From: Cylindrospermopsis curvispora GIHE-G1
GTDB taxonomy: Bacteria > Cyanobacteriota > Cyanobacteriia > Cyanobacteriales > Nostocaceae
Length of the DNA: 64,000 bases
NCBI RefSeq assembly: GCF_014489415.1
Contig: NZ_CP060822.1
Span: 534,311 to 598,310, forward strand
Reading direction: 5' to 3'
A program made the position numbers and the translations under genes. Numbering within the stretch: position 1 is the first letter of the stretch; the number at the start of each line of letters is the position of its first letter. The notes beneath the pieces are model-generated. The model saw only the letters and a program-made list of their open reading frames with translations, was not told the origin of the DNA and did not search any database. Below, in pieces: positions 20,597-29,585 of this stretch.

Positions 20597-20948
20597 AAAT
20601 GACTTTACCCTTAAGCAAGAGGATTTGTTGAAAAGCAGGATGAATATCTTCCCAACGAATCAAATCTAAAGAAAAGTTAGTCATAGCTTCTGCATCTGCA
20701 AACAAGCGAAGAAAAACCAAAGGTTCAATACCCAACACTGCCAAATCAATATCAGAGACAGAGGAGAAATGTTCTGGCGCTAAAACCGACCCCCACTGAA
20801 TAATTTGTTTAGGCGCGTAGTCCTGAATAATCATGGTGACAATTCTTTCCGAGTCCAGTTTAGCCTTTTGCCAAAGAAGGTGACGCTCATCTTGAAGTGA
20901 CCTTTGTTTATCCAGATAGAATTGCTTTGCCTTAGTATAATCAAACAT
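20586..20948 (-). CDS. mntA: MntA-like nucleotidyltransferase antitoxin
   Basis: A 120-residue minimal nucleotidyltransferase. The core is IIQWGSVLAPEHFSSVSDID followed by LAVLG, which supplies the GS motif and the DxD metal-binding pair. It is the upstream gene of a two-gene unit, its end overlapping the HepT-like start by 11 bp, consistent with translational coupling. By family it AMPylates and silences the HEPN toxin. No substrate-domain fusion is visible. Confidence 0.78.
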   Translation of the reverse strand: MFDYTKAKQFYLDKQRSLQDERHLLWQKAKLDSERIVTMIIQDYAPKQIIQWGSVLAPEHFSSVSDIDLAVLGIEPLVFLRLFADAEAMTNFSLDLIRWEDIHPAFQQILLLKGKVIYAS

Positions 20949-21275
20949 TATATATCCGATACTTTTTTGCTAATCAATGCTAACAAATACATAAGTTAAG
21001 ACTTTTTCTTAACCAAGGCGTATCAATCACTGCACGTTCGCGATAGCGCATAGATAGATTTCTCGCGCAATTTTATTCGTCTGCGGCTTGGTTCTCGCCG
21101 TCTTTACTAGACAGAATAATTTTTCACTAGACTCCTTAGAGGTGACTTAAAGCCGGGATTTTCACCTGATTATTCTGCTCCTAGAGTATAGCAATAGTCA
21201 GTAAAAGTTGTCAATTGATTAACTAGCTAATTACCTCTCTAATTTTTTAGTTCTCCCATTTTAGTTCTTATGATA

Positions 21276-21281
21276 TATAAT
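21276..21281 (+). promoter_or_regulatory. candidate -10 box upstream of rpmI
   Basis: TATAAT lies 27 bases before the rpmI start codon in an AT-rich stretch (TTATGATATATAATAAGGG). No convincing -35 element is seen. The 360-bp gap between mntA and rpmI holds no gene; some of it may be 5' leader, since L20 operons are often autoregulated, but infC is absent here. Confidence 0.3.
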
Positions 21282-21308
21282 AAGGGATTGTGTCAATTAT
21301 GAGCCACC

Positions 21309-21506
21309 ATGCCTAAACTCAAGACCCGAAAAGCTGCAGCAAAAAGATTCCGCGTCACTGGTAGCGGTAAAATTGTGCGTCGCAAAGCCTTCAAAAACCA
21401 TTTGTTAGAACATAAAACATCTGGCAAGAAGCGTAGTCTGTCAAAAATGGCAGTTGTTGACGAAAGGGATGAAGATAATGTGCGCTTAATGTTGCCCTAT
21501 CTATAA
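21309..21506 (+). CDS. rpmI: 50S ribosomal protein L35
   Basis: A 65-residue basic protein, full length for L35, starting [20 protein letters not shown] and continuing with [17 protein letters not shown] and the [13 protein letters not shown] segment. It is a component of the large ribosomal subunit. It is followed 97 bp later by rplT in the conserved rpmI-rplT order; infC is not adjacent, as is common in cyanobacteria. Confidence 0.98.
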   Translation: MPKLKTRKAAAKRFRVTGSGKIVRRKAFKNHLLEHKTSGKKRSLSKMAVVDERDEDNVRLMLPYL

Positions 21507-21603
21507 GTCTTGTCAACTTTGGGATTAGTTAGCTATTTAGTTAGTCCATAGTTGAAATAGTTAAAGTTGTTGAAATTGTTGAAATCATCCAGGTAAAGTA
21601 AAA

Positions 21604-21963
21604 ATGACTCGTGTAAAACGCGGTAATGTTGCTCGTAACCGTCGCAACAAAATCCTCAAATTAGCCAAGGGTTTTCGAGGATCCCATTCCACCCTATTTA
21701 GAACTGCTAATCAACAGGTAATGAAGGCACTCAGAAGTGCCTACAGAGATAGAAAAAAGAAAAAGCGTGATTTTCGTCGTTTGTGGATTACAAGAATTAA
21801 CGCTGCTTCTAGACAACAAGGTTTAAGCTACAGTCAGTTAATTGGCAACTTGAAAAAAGCTAATGTGGAGTTGAACCGGAAAATGTTAGCACAATTGGCA
21901 GTGTTAGATCCTACTACTTTTGCTAAGGTAGCTGAATTAGCGAGTTCTGTAAAAGGTAATTAG
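21604..21963 (+). CDS. rplT: 50S ribosomal protein L20
   Basis: A 119-residue L20 of normal length: [40 protein letters not shown], and [21 protein letters not shown]20 binds 23S rRNA early in assembly and often represses its own operon by binding the leader RNA. Second gene of rpmI-rplT. Confidence 0.98.
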   Translation: MTRVKRGNVARNRRNKILKLAKGFRGSHSTLFRTANQQVMKALRSAYRDRKKKKRDFRRLWITRINAASRQQGLSYSQLIGNLKKANVELNRKMLAQLAVLDPTTFAKVAELASSVKGN

Positions 21964-22055
21964 TTAGTTAAGTGCGCGAGGAATTTCTCTTCGTGCACCG
22001 ATTTATACCCCTTGGTTGGCAAAAAAGTATCGAGCCATTTCCATTTTAGTTGTTT

Positions 22056-22508
22056 ATGAGTCTATACAAAACGGATTACTATCTGTGGGTACTAGAAACA
22101 GTTAACCAACTGCAAAGTCGTGATTTTACGTCTATTGACTGGGAAAATCTCATTGAAGAGGTATGGGACTTAGGTCGCTCAGAAAAGAGGAAACTTAAAA
22201 GTCTTTTAAGGAATCTATGTGAGCATTTGCTTAAACTAACCTACTGGGAATCTGAAATAGATAGAAACAAATTTCATTGGCGAGGTGAAATCCGTAATTT
22301 TCGCCAACAAATTCAAGATGAGCTGGAAGAGAGTCCCAGTCTGAAAAATTATCTGGATGAAGTTCTGTTAGAATGTTACCAAGATGCTAGGGAAATATTT
22401 GCGGATAAATCACAAATTCCTTTAAGTAGTTTACCGGAAATTCCCATGGGCACTTTAGAGCAAATATTAGATGCAAAATGGTTGCCAAACCATGCACCCA
22501 AACAATGA
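22056..22508 (+). CDS. DUF29 family protein
   Basis: A 150-residue DUF29 protein: LYKTDYYLWVLETVNQLQSR, then DWENLIEEVWDLGRSEKRKL, HLLKLTYWESE and a C-terminal MGTLEQILDAKWLP. It is closest in the window to the DUF29 copy at 50531-50995 (both have YxLWVLETV). The start ATG at 22056 is preferred over a TTG two codons earlier. Its TGA overlaps the ATG of the binding-protein gene (ATGA), so the two are probably cotranscribed and translationally coupled. Confidence 0.87.
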   Translation: MSLYKTDYYLWVLETVNQLQSRDFTSIDWENLIEEVWDLGRSEKRKLKSLLRNLCEHLLKLTYWESEIDRNKFHWRGEIRNFRQQIQDELEESPSLKNYLDEVLLECYQDAREIFADKSQIPLSSLPEIPMGTLEQILDAKWLPNHAPKQ

Positions 22509-23302
22509 AATTTTTCCTTTTTTCGTTAAGTTTCCTCCCCCTAACTATCTTACTTTTTTCCTGCGTGCTTTTACCCCTACCTGGCACAATAAATACCAGC
22601 TTGGCAGCAACCATGCAGGAAATTCAAGAAAGGGGGTACATAACCATTGCAGTGAAGGATAACATTCCTCCCCTAGCATTTAGGGATAAACAGGGCAATT
22701 TACAGGGTCTGGAAATTGATTTGGCCAAACGTTTGGCTAGGGACTTGTTGGGTGATTCCCAGGGTTCTAGGGTTAAATTGCAACCGGTAACTAATATTGA
22801 ACGTCTACCAGCAGTATTCAACCATAGGGTGGATTTAGCCATAGCAAGAGTTACTGCTACTCCATCTCGTTCCCGCATAGTTAGCTTGAGTATCCCTTAT
22901 TACTATGATGGCACAGCCATAGTGACAAAAAACCCTGCTATTCAAAAACCATCAGACCTCAATAACCGTCGGATTTGCGTACTCAACTATTCCAGCACTA
23001 TTCCCCATGTTAAATATGCTATTCCCCAAGGGGAGTTGGTGGGCGTGAATTCTTACCTAGAAGCCAAAAAACTATTAGATAATGGTCAAGTAGACGCTTG
23101 TGCAGCAGACTCTACTGTATTCCAAGGTTGGATAGAACCACATACTCAATATAGCCAATACAAAATACTACTAGACAGACTGTCAGTAGAGCCATTATCA
23201 GTAGTGATGCCTAAAGGATTGCAGTATGATGAACTAAGAACAAGAGTGAATGACTTAATAGCTGATTACATAGCGCAAGGTTGGTTGAAGAGTTCCTATT
23301 AA
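22505..23302 (+). CDS. periplasmic amino-acid-binding protein (SBP family 3), orphan
   Basis: A ~265-residue secreted protein. Starting at the ATGA overlap (22505), it has a signal peptide MKFFLFSLSFLPLTILLFSC; the Cys could be a lipobox. The mature domain begins near QEIQERGYITIAVKDNIPPL and contains DKQGNLQGLEIDLAKRLA and VDLAIARVTATPSRS, hallmarks of solute-binding proteins for polar amino acids. No permease or ATPase gene is nearby, so it either serves a transporter encoded elsewhere or acts as a sensor. Its coupling to a DUF29 gene is the only context. Confidence 0.88.
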   Translation: MKFFLFSLSFLPLTILLFSCVLLPLPGTINTSLAATMQEIQERGYITIAVKDNIPPLAFRDKQGNLQGLEIDLAKRLARDLLGDSQGSRVKLQPVTNIERLPAVFNHRVDLAIARVTATPSRSRIVSLSIPYYYDGTAIVTKNPAIQKPSDLNNRRICVLNYSSTIPHVKYAIPQGELVGVNSYLEAKKLLDNGQVDACAADSTVFQGWIEPHTQYSQYKILLDRLSVEPLSVVMPKGLQYDELRTRVNDLIADYIAQGWLKSSY

Positions 23303-23332
23303 ACCTCTTGACAGGTATCGCTTTAGCCGGAG

Positions 23333-23857
23333 TCAGTTAGAAACTAATCTTTGTAAAGACTGAATACGTCTTTTGGCAATAGGATTATTCGGGTTAAATT
23401 TAACTGCTTCTTGGTAAGCTTGTAAAGCTTGCAAGGGGAGCTTTTTCTTCTCGTAGGCGTGGGCAAGATTATTCAAAGCAGTAACATAGTCTGGTTTTAA
23501 CTTGATTGCTTCTTTATATTGTCGAATAGCTAAATCATATTGGTCTTGACAGAAGTAAACATAACCCAGGGCATTATATACAGGAGCAATATCCTTTTCT
23601 TCCTCTTCTTCAGCTGCTTTAATAGCCTTTTGGTAGAGGGTAATAGCCTGGCTAAAAACCTTTTTCTCGGAATAAATACTTGCTAGTTCGTAATATTCCT
23701 GGGCGGAACCCTTTTCCTTGGTCAATTTATTTTTTAAGCGCTCAAGGGAGTTTTCAGTTTTGCGGGTTTTGAGAACCTGACGAAAAACACTAATGGCCGC
23801 AAACAAAAGTAACCCAACAAATATTGAAAGATAAATGATAATTAGGTTGTTATCCAT
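23333..23857 (-). CDS. ycf37: TPR protein, probably Ycf37 (photosystem I assembly-related)
   Basis: A 174-residue protein with one N-terminal transmembrane helix (MDNNLIIIYLSIFVGLLLFA) followed by a charged linker and at least three tetratricopeptide repeats (about residues 60-165, for example YVTALNNLAHAYEKKKLPLQ). Length, N-terminal anchor and TPR arrangement match cyanobacterial Ycf37, which assists photosystem I assembly or stability. I choose the start at MDNN (23857) over the ATG seven codons upstream, because the anchor then begins at the N-terminus. It converges on the binding-protein gene. Confidence 0.7.
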   Translation of the reverse strand: MDNNLIIIYLSIFVGLLLFAAISVFRQVLKTRKTENSLERLKNKLTKEKGSAQEYYELASIYSEKKVFSQAITLYQKAIKAAEEEEEKDIAPVYNALGYVYFCQDQYDLAIRQYKEAIKLKPDYVTALNNLAHAYEKKKLPLQALQAYQEAVKFNPNNPIAKRRIQSLQRLVSN

Positions 23858-23924
23858 ACTTGATAATTTACTTGGCAAATTCCATAGAATTAATTTATAA
23901 CTAGTTTAAAGTTTAACATCAAGT

Positions 23925-24245
23925 AAGTATTGACACCCCCCTTGGTAAGGGGGTTGGCTTCGACAATTTCTGGACATAGTTTAACTCGACAATGAAAAAC
24001 AGGCTTGTCATGGTAGTTCAGAGGGCTTTCTAAGATGTCTCGCCTTTTGTTGAAGTTACCGACAGAGCTACAAACTGGAGTCAACTTGTAGGTGTCATGA
24101 TCTGTCTTTCGTAGCCAACCTTACCTGATGGTAGGTAACTCTTTTTTACGGCGGAGTCATGCACGCTTACCCCACCTACCCAGATTGTTAAGGTCTGAGT
24201 AGGTTTGGGTAGACATTAATGAGCGGACAGGCGTGATGAGATAGA
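23925..24245 (-). other. possible IS200/IS605 (TnpB) right-end remnant downstream of rbcS
   Basis: No gene is supported between 23879 and 24273. Read on the minus strand, the region ends in AACCCCCTTACCAAGGGGGG followed by TGTCAAT, the hairpin-plus-TGTCAA layout of TnpB-element right ends. It is preceded by stem-rich sequence such as GTTACCTACCATCAGGTAA, resembling a TnpB omega-RNA. On the plus strand it carries CTACCCA…TGGGTAG around 24180-24212 and the 22-base segment shared with 15939. No tnpB is present. This is a tentative reading from memory of such elements. Confidence 0.35.
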
Positions 24246-24273
24246 GAATTAAATCCCCTAACTCTCCTACATA

Positions 24274-24603
24274 TTAGTATCTGGTAGGTTTATGAACAAT
24301 AAAGCTCAATACTTGACACTGTTTGATGTTATCAAAACCCACAACCCGAATGTAGCAGTTGCCGTATTGAGAACGACAAGACTGTACTTCCCCTAACACC
24401 TCACGGGTGGTTTTGGCGTTGAACAGGGGTAGCTTCCACAATGTCCAGAAAAACTCTGTAGGTTCAGAAGTCTCATTGAACTCTACCGCAGGAATATACC
24501 CTTGGCTCAAAATGTATTGCACTTGTTTCTCAATTTGGGCGTCCGACAGGGGAGGAAGATAGGATAGGGTTTCGTAACGACGCTCTTTTGGTAAGGTTTG
24601 CAT
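24274..24603 (-). CDS. rbcS: ribulose-bisphosphate carboxylase small subunit
   Basis: A 109-residue form IB rubisco small subunit: [20 protein letters not shown], the loop [27 protein letters not shown] and [14 protein letters not shown]. It assembles as the eight small subunits of the L8S8 enzyme inside carboxysomes. It is the third gene of rbcL-rbcX-rbcS, 59 bp after rbcX. Confidence 0.98.
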   Translation of the reverse strand: MQTLPKERRYETLSYLPPLSDAQIEKQVQYILSQGYIPAVEFNETSEPTEFFWTLWKLPLFNAKTTREVLGEVQSCRSQYGNCYIRVVGFDNIKQCQVLSFIVHKPTRY

Positions 24604-24662
24604 AGCTAAACGCTCTGTGGCTATAGTTTACTACTGATTGTGCTGGTTTTATGGAGAATTCT

Positions 24663-25046
24663 TCAACCAGCTGGGTTATCTAAATTGTTATCTGGGTGAG
24701 GTTCAAATACGCTTAGTTGGGTTATTCGCTCAAGATGTTGACGACGCTGCTCCATGTTGGCTTGCTGTATGTTAGTCCGTACCATCTCTGGCAAAAATTC
24801 TGTGATTTCCGCCGCAATGTATTCCCGCACTGTCATAATCCGCAAGGCTAAATCCGACTTCTCTCGAAACAGCTCTTCGATGTATCTCTCTCCATCCTGA
24901 ACCTTCCCCGCAGAAAAGTTATGTAGCCAAACCGCCAAGGGTGGATTAGTTTCGCTCAACTGCACTAATACTATCCTCAACGCCTGGTATGTTAGGTAGC
25001 TCTGGAGAGTTTTGGCAGTCTCTTTGGCAATTTCCCGCAAATTCAT
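24663..25046 (-). CDS. rbcX: rubisco assembly chaperone RbcX
   Basis: A 127-residue RbcX from MNLREIAKETAKTLQSYLTY; 12 extra upstream codons are open but unlike the family. RbcX dimers clamp the C-terminal EIKFEF-type tail of RbcL during L8 assembly, and that tail ([13 protein letters not shown]) is present in the RbcL encoded here. The helical core QALRIVLVQLSETNPPLAVW and YIEELFREKSDLALRIMTVR is conserved. It lies between rbcL and rbcS, the common order in filamentous cyanobacteria. Confidence 0.95.
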   Translation of the reverse strand: MNLREIAKETAKTLQSYLTYQALRIVLVQLSETNPPLAVWLHNFSAGKVQDGERYIEELFREKSDLALRIMTVREYIAAEITEFLPEMVRTNIQQANMEQRRQHLERITQLSVFEPHPDNNLDNPAG

Positions 25047-25133
25047 ATTTGAACCGTCCCCTCGATAAAAGGAATAATGCAATTTTTAGGATGAGGTTAT
25101 TATTAGCCTTCATCCTTGCACTTTTGCACTAGA

Positions 25134-26564
25134 TCAGACGGTATCAACGGTCTCAAATTCAAATTTGATTTCTTTCCACAGTTCGCAAGCAGCTGCTAAT
25201 TCAGGTGACCACTTGGCAGCTTCCCGAATAATGTCGTTACCTTCACGGGCTAAGTTACGACCTTCGTTACGCGCTTGAATACATGCTTCTAAGGCTACAC
25301 GGTTAGCTGTTGCTCCAGGCGCATTACCCCAAGGGTGACCTAAGGTACCACCACCAAATTGTAGTACGGAATCATCTCCGAAGATCTCTACTAGAGCTGG
25401 CATGTGCCATACGTGAATACCACCGGAAGCTACCGCCATTACCCCAGGCATGGAAGCCCAGTCTTGGGTAAAGTAAATACCACGAGATTTGTCTTGCTCT
25501 ACGTAATTCTCACGTAGTAAATCTACGAAACCCATGGTGATAGCGCGATCGCCTTCTAATTTACCTACTACAGTACCAGTGTGAATATGGTCTCCACCAG
25601 ACATACGCAGGGCTTTAGCTAGTACCCGGAAGTGAATCCCATGGTTCTTTTGACGGTCAATTACGGCGTGCATAGCCCGGTGAATGTGTAATAACAATCC
25701 GTTATCACGACACCAACGAGCTAGGGTTGTGTTAGCTGTGAATCCTGCGGTCAAGTAATCGTGCATGATGATAGGCATCTCTAGTTCTTTTGCAAACTCA
25801 GCACGCTTGAGCATTTCTTCACAGGTAGGAGCCGTAACGTTTAGGTAGTGACCCTTGATTTCACCTGTTTCTGCTTGAGACTTCTTAATAGCTTCTGCTA
25901 CAAACAAGAAGCGATCGCGCCATCTTTGGAAAGGAGCGGAGTTGATGTTTTCATCATCTTTGGTGAAATCCAGACCACCGCGTAAGCACTCATATACTGC
26001 GCGTCCATAGTTTTTAGCGGAGAGACCCAATTTGGGTTTAATGGTACAACCCAATAAAGGACGACCATATTTATTCAACTTGTCGCGCTCAACCTGAATA
26101 CCATGAGGAGGGCCTTGGAACGTCTTGAGGTAAGCTACGGGAATACGTAAATCTTCTAAACGCAGGGCGCGTAGGGCTTTAAATCCAAACACGTTACCTA
26201 CAATAGAGGTAAACATGTTGGTTACGGAACCTTCTTCAAATAGGTCCAGGGGGTAAGCTACATAAGCGATATATTGGTTATCTTCACCTGGTACTGGTTC
26301 GATGTCATAACAACGTCCCTTGTAACGATCTAAGTCAGTTAATAGATCTGTCCAAACTGTTGTCCAAGTACCTGTAGAAGATTCAGCTGCTACTGCTGCG
26401 CCTGCTTCTTCGGGAGGAACTCCGGGTTGGGGTGTCATCCGGAATGCAGCTAGAAGGTCTGTATCCTTTGGTGTGTAATCGGGTGTGTAATATGTTAGTC
26501 TGTAATCTTTAACCCCAGCTTGATACCCAGATTTGCTCTGAGTCTTCGTTTGCGCGTAAGACAT
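25134..26564 (-). CDS. rbcL: ribulose-bisphosphate carboxylase large subunit
   Basis: A 476-residue form IB large subunit that fixes CO2 onto RuBP. The start is [20 protein letters not shown] (26564); the frame is open 12 codons further upstream, but the family begins here and GGAAGG lies 6 bases before this ATG. Catalytic features include the carbamylated-lysine region [11 protein letters not shown], loop 6 [12 protein letters not shown] and [20 protein letters not shown]. First gene of rbcL-rbcX-rbcS. The promoter must lie within the gene-poor 26.6-26.9 kb stretch; no regulator site is obvious. Confidence 0.99.
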   Translation of the reverse strand: MSYAQTKTQSKSGYQAGVKDYRLTYYTPDYTPKDTDLLAAFRMTPQPGVPPEEAGAAVAAESSTGTWTTVWTDLLTDLDRYKGRCYDIEPVPGEDNQYIAYVAYPLDLFEEGSVTNMFTSIVGNVFGFKALRALRLEDLRIPVAYLKTFQGPPHGIQVERDKLNKYGRPLLGCTIKPKLGLSAKNYGRAVYECLRGGLDFTKDDENINSAPFQRWRDRFLFVAEAIKKSQAETGEIKGHYLNVTAPTCEEMLKRAEFAKELEMPIIMHDYLTAGFTANTTLARWCRDNGLLLHIHRAMHAVIDRQKNHGIHFRVLAKALRMSGGDHIHTGTVVGKLEGDRAITMGFVDLLRENYVEQDKSRGIYFTQDWASMPGVMAVASGGIHVWHMPALVEIFGDDSVLQFGGGTLGHPWGNAPGATANRVALEACIQARNEGRNLAREGNDIIREAAKWSPELAAACELWKEIKFEFETVDTV

Positions 26565-27406
26565 ATTTTCCTTCCAAGAAGTCACTCTTTCTAATATCAA
26601 ATCACGTTATGTGCCACTTCCTATCACTCTCTCCTTTGATCCTTTTCTCATCAACTCTATAAGAAAAACTTATATAACAGTCAGTCTTTATGGCCACAAG
26701 GCACTGTTTGGGGACCTTACTACGTTAGTCTCCCACTACTCCCCTAAACTGGTAGAATGTGGAAATTTCAGCTGCTACTGGTTATTTTCTGACTTAGAAC
26801 ACAAAGTCTTTTTTATCTTGTGATGCTGACCCTATAAACCCCATTAAGGAAAAATGGAGCTATTACAGGCATGGTGACATTTATCCCCAAGGAGGGTAAA
26901 TTCGTGGATTCTAGCCTATTTAGCCTTCTTTGCCTGGGGGACTTGGGCGAAAATAAAAGCTTTATTTAGGCACAAATCCCTTAGTTTGCCGATGAACAGT
27001 TCCTATTTGAGGAAATCAGGTCATGGAAACTTCTGGAATTATGGTTGGATCAAGAGAACCGGGGGATAAAAATTGCACAGGACGGAATTTTGGACATTCC
27101 TCTAGCCTTTATTCCAGAGGAGTTTTGCTCTTTGGGGAATTTGATGAATTTTCCTCAAGTTGCACCGGTTACGGGTACCACCGCTTGAGAACTTAACCAA
27201 TAACCTAACCATTGTGGAATATTAGAGTATAATACCCTCCTAGTTGGGGTTTGGTTAACCAGCACTTTTGGTAACCTGTTCCACAATATATCAAGAATTG
27301 GATCACTTATTCTTTTAATGTTTGGAATTGATAGATTTAAATTTCTTATGAGAAGAAATTTTTAACTTTTCTTTCTTTTTTACCATCTACCTACTTTGGA
27401 CCAATT
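26565..27406. other. 842-bp gene-poor region between divergent rbcL and panB
   Basis: This region must hold the rbcL and panB promoters. A 70-codon plus-strand frame at 26611-26823 is antisense to the rbcL leader and does not look like protein. From about 26995 to 27188 an open, start-less frame (FLFEEIRSWKLLELWLDQEN…, ending TGA 27186-27188) reads like a degraded protein remnant that I cannot identify. The stretch 27189-27300 contains only AT-rich short repeats (CCTAACCATTGTGG-like). Confidence 0.4.
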
Positions 27407-28174
27407 ATGCCGATTAACACCCAGCAATTAAAACAGTGGAAACAACAAGGAAGACCTATTGTGGCTTTGACCGCTTGGGACTATGCGATCGCCCAACTGT
27501 TAGATGCTGCTGGGGTGGATTTAATTCTAGTGGGGGATTCTCTGTCGGTGATTCTGGGTTATGAAACCACCTTGCCTGTGACCTTAGAAGAGATCATTCA
27601 TCATGCGAAAGCCGTAAAGCGCGGGATTAAACGAGCTTTGTTAGTAGTAGATCTACCCTTTTTAACCTATCAAGAAAGCATATCCCAAGCCATGCAGTCA
27701 GCGGGGAGGGTATTGAAGGAAACAGGAGCCCAGGGGGTAAAATTAGAAGGGGGTTATCCCGCCATGATTGATATTATATCCAGATTAGTACAAGCAGGTA
27801 TTCCCGTACTAGGTCATTTAGGTTTAACCCCACAATCCATACATCAATTGGGTCTCAAGCAACAAGGCAAAACCCCCCAGACTGCCGACCTGATTTTTCA
27901 CCAGGCGATCGCCCTAGAACAGGCGGGTGTGTTTGCCCTGGTTTTAGAGCATATACCCAGTCATTTAGCAGTTAAAATCACAAAAGAATTGAGTATTCCT
28001 ACCATTGGAATTGGGGCGGGGCAAGAATGTAATGGTCAGATATTAGTCACTTCAGATGTTTTAGGACTTTCTGAAAAACAACCACCATTTGCCAAAGTTT
28101 ATACAGATTTACGGCAAGAAATCACCAAGGCTGTAGAAAAATATGCCCTAGAGGTTCGTAACCACCATTTTTAG
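27407..28174 (+). CDS. panB: 3-methyl-2-oxobutanoate hydroxymethyltransferase
   Basis: A 255-residue ketopantoate hydroxymethyltransferase, the first committed step of pantothenate/CoA synthesis (alpha-ketoisovalerate plus methylene-THF). Visible hallmarks are [20 protein letters not shown], the metal- and substrate-binding region [32 protein letters not shown] and the catalytic-glutamate segment [11 protein letters not shown]. Length is normal for the family. It stands alone, followed by ndhH after a 203-bp gap with no other gene. Confidence 0.97.
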   Translation: MPINTQQLKQWKQQGRPIVALTAWDYAIAQLLDAAGVDLILVGDSLSVILGYETTLPVTLEEIIHHAKAVKRGIKRALLVVDLPFLTYQESISQAMQSAGRVLKETGAQGVKLEGGYPAMIDIISRLVQAGIPVLGHLGLTPQSIHQLGLKQQGKTPQTADLIFHQAIALEQAGVFALVLEHIPSHLAVKITKELSIPTIGIGAGQECNGQILVTSDVLGLSEKQPPFAKVYTDLRQEITKAVEKYALEVRNHHF

Positions 28175-28377
28175 CTTCCCCCAATAGATTTAATAGATTT
28201 AAACCTATGCCTAAAATACTCCGAGAGTGGCAAAATGGGAGAAGAAAAATCAAACATCAAGTCCAAAAAGTACAACTGCAATCCTGCTGTCCTGACAAAC
28301 TAAAATTGGGCAGATGCGGTCAATAGCATCTGATTAGCAGCGGTTCAATACAAACTGTTAAAAATGGGAGAAAATCC

Positions 28378-29562
28378 ATGAGTAGAATAGAAACCCGCAC
28401 GGAACCGATGGTGCTAAATATGGGTCCTCATCACCCCTCAATGCACGGGGTGTTGAGATTAATAGTCACCCTAGATGGAGAGGATGTAGTTGACTGCGAA
28501 CCCGTCATTGGTTATTTACACCGGGGGATGGAGAAAATTGCCGAGAACCGCTCAACTATTATGTATGTTCCCTATGTTAGTCGTTGGGACTATGCTGCGG
28601 GGATGTTCAACGAAGCGGTAACAGTCAATGCACCGGAAAAACTAGCAGGTATTACAGTTCCCAAACGGGCCAGTTACATTCGTGTAATTATGCTAGAGTT
28701 AAATCGTATTGCCAACCATCTATTATGGTTTGGACCTTTCTTAGCGGATGTAGGTGCTCAAACGCCCTTCTTTTATCAATTCCGGGAAAGGGAAATGATA
28801 TATGACCTGTGGGAAGCAGCAACAGGTTATCGCATGGTAAACAACAACTATTTCCGGGTTGGTGGAGTAGCAGTGGATTTACCCTATGGTTGGGTAGATA
28901 AATGTGAAGAATTTTGTGATTATTTCCTTCCCAAAGTAGATGAATACGAACGGTTAGTTACCAACAATCCTATATTCCGTCGTCGGATTGAGGGGATTGG
29001 GACAATTACCCGGGAAGAAGCGATTAACTGGAGTCTTTCAGGTCCGATGTTACGGGGTTCGGGAGTGAAATGGGATCTGCGGAAAGTTGATCATTATGAG
29101 TGTTACGACGATTTCGACTGGGAAGTACAGTGGGAAACCGCAGGTGACTGTCTTGCTAGGTATATGGTAAGAATGCGAGAAATGCGCGAATCCGTAAAAA
29201 TCATCAAGCAAGCTCTAAAAGGATTGCCAGGTGGTCCTTATGAGAATTTAGAAGCAAAACGCATGATGGCTGGACCTAAATCCGAATGGGATAGCTTTGA
29301 TTATCAATATGTGGCCAAAAAAGTTGCTCCCACCTTTAAAATTCCTGCTGGGGAAATTTACTCCCGTGTGGAAAGTGGTAAGGGAGAACTAGGCATTTAT
29401 TTAGTAGGTGATAATAATGTCTTCCCCTGGCGTTGGAAAATTCGTCCTGCTGACTTCAACAATCTGCAAATTCTGCCCAGTTTATTACGGGGTGTTAAGG
29501 TAGCGGATATTGTGGTGATTCTCGGTAGTATTGACGTGATTATGGGTTCGGTTGACAGATAG
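28378..29562 (+). CDS. ndhH: NAD(P)H-quinone oxidoreductase subunit H
   Basis: A 394-residue hydrophilic subunit of the NDH-1 complex, homologous to the mitochondrial 49-kDa subunit NDUFS2/NuoD. It helps form the plastoquinone pocket near the last Fe-S cluster and takes part in respiration and cyclic electron flow. Conserved features are [37 protein letters not shown] (with R49 in the HRG motif) and the C-terminal [13 protein letters not shown]. It is immediately followed by a MidA-type methyltransferase gene, a meaningful neighbour because the mitochondrial MidA homologue modifies this subunit. Confidence 0.98.
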   Translation: MSRIETRTEPMVLNMGPHHPSMHGVLRLIVTLDGEDVVDCEPVIGYLHRGMEKIAENRSTIMYVPYVSRWDYAAGMFNEAVTVNAPEKLAGITVPKRASYIRVIMLELNRIANHLLWFGPFLADVGAQTPFFYQFREREMIYDLWEAATGYRMVNNNYFRVGGVAVDLPYGWVDKCEEFCDYFLPKVDEYERLVTNNPIFRRRIEGIGTITREEAINWSLSGPMLRGSGVKWDLRKVDHYECYDDFDWEVQWETAGDCLARYMVRMREMRESVKIIKQALKGLPGGPYENLEAKRMMAGPKSEWDSFDYQYVAKKVAPTFKIPAGEIYSRVESGKGELGIYLVGDNNVFPWRWKIRPADFNNLQILPSLLRGVKVADIVVILGSIDVIMGSVDR

Positions 29563-29585
29563 TTTTTGGGTTGGGGAAATGGGGT

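Noticed and set aside
23890..24084. 64-codon minus-strand frame downstream of rbcS
   Set aside because: It overlaps the stem-rich, TnpB-end-like segment; the translation has no protein-like pattern.
26565..26600. 12-codon N-terminal extension of RbcL
   Set aside because: Form IB RbcL starts at MSYAQ, and a good GGAAGG ribosome-binding site precedes that ATG; the extension is just an open frame.
26611..26823. 70-codon plus-strand frame opposite the rbcL leader
   Set aside because: No ribosome-binding site, no recognisable pattern, and it covers the rbcL promoter and leader region.
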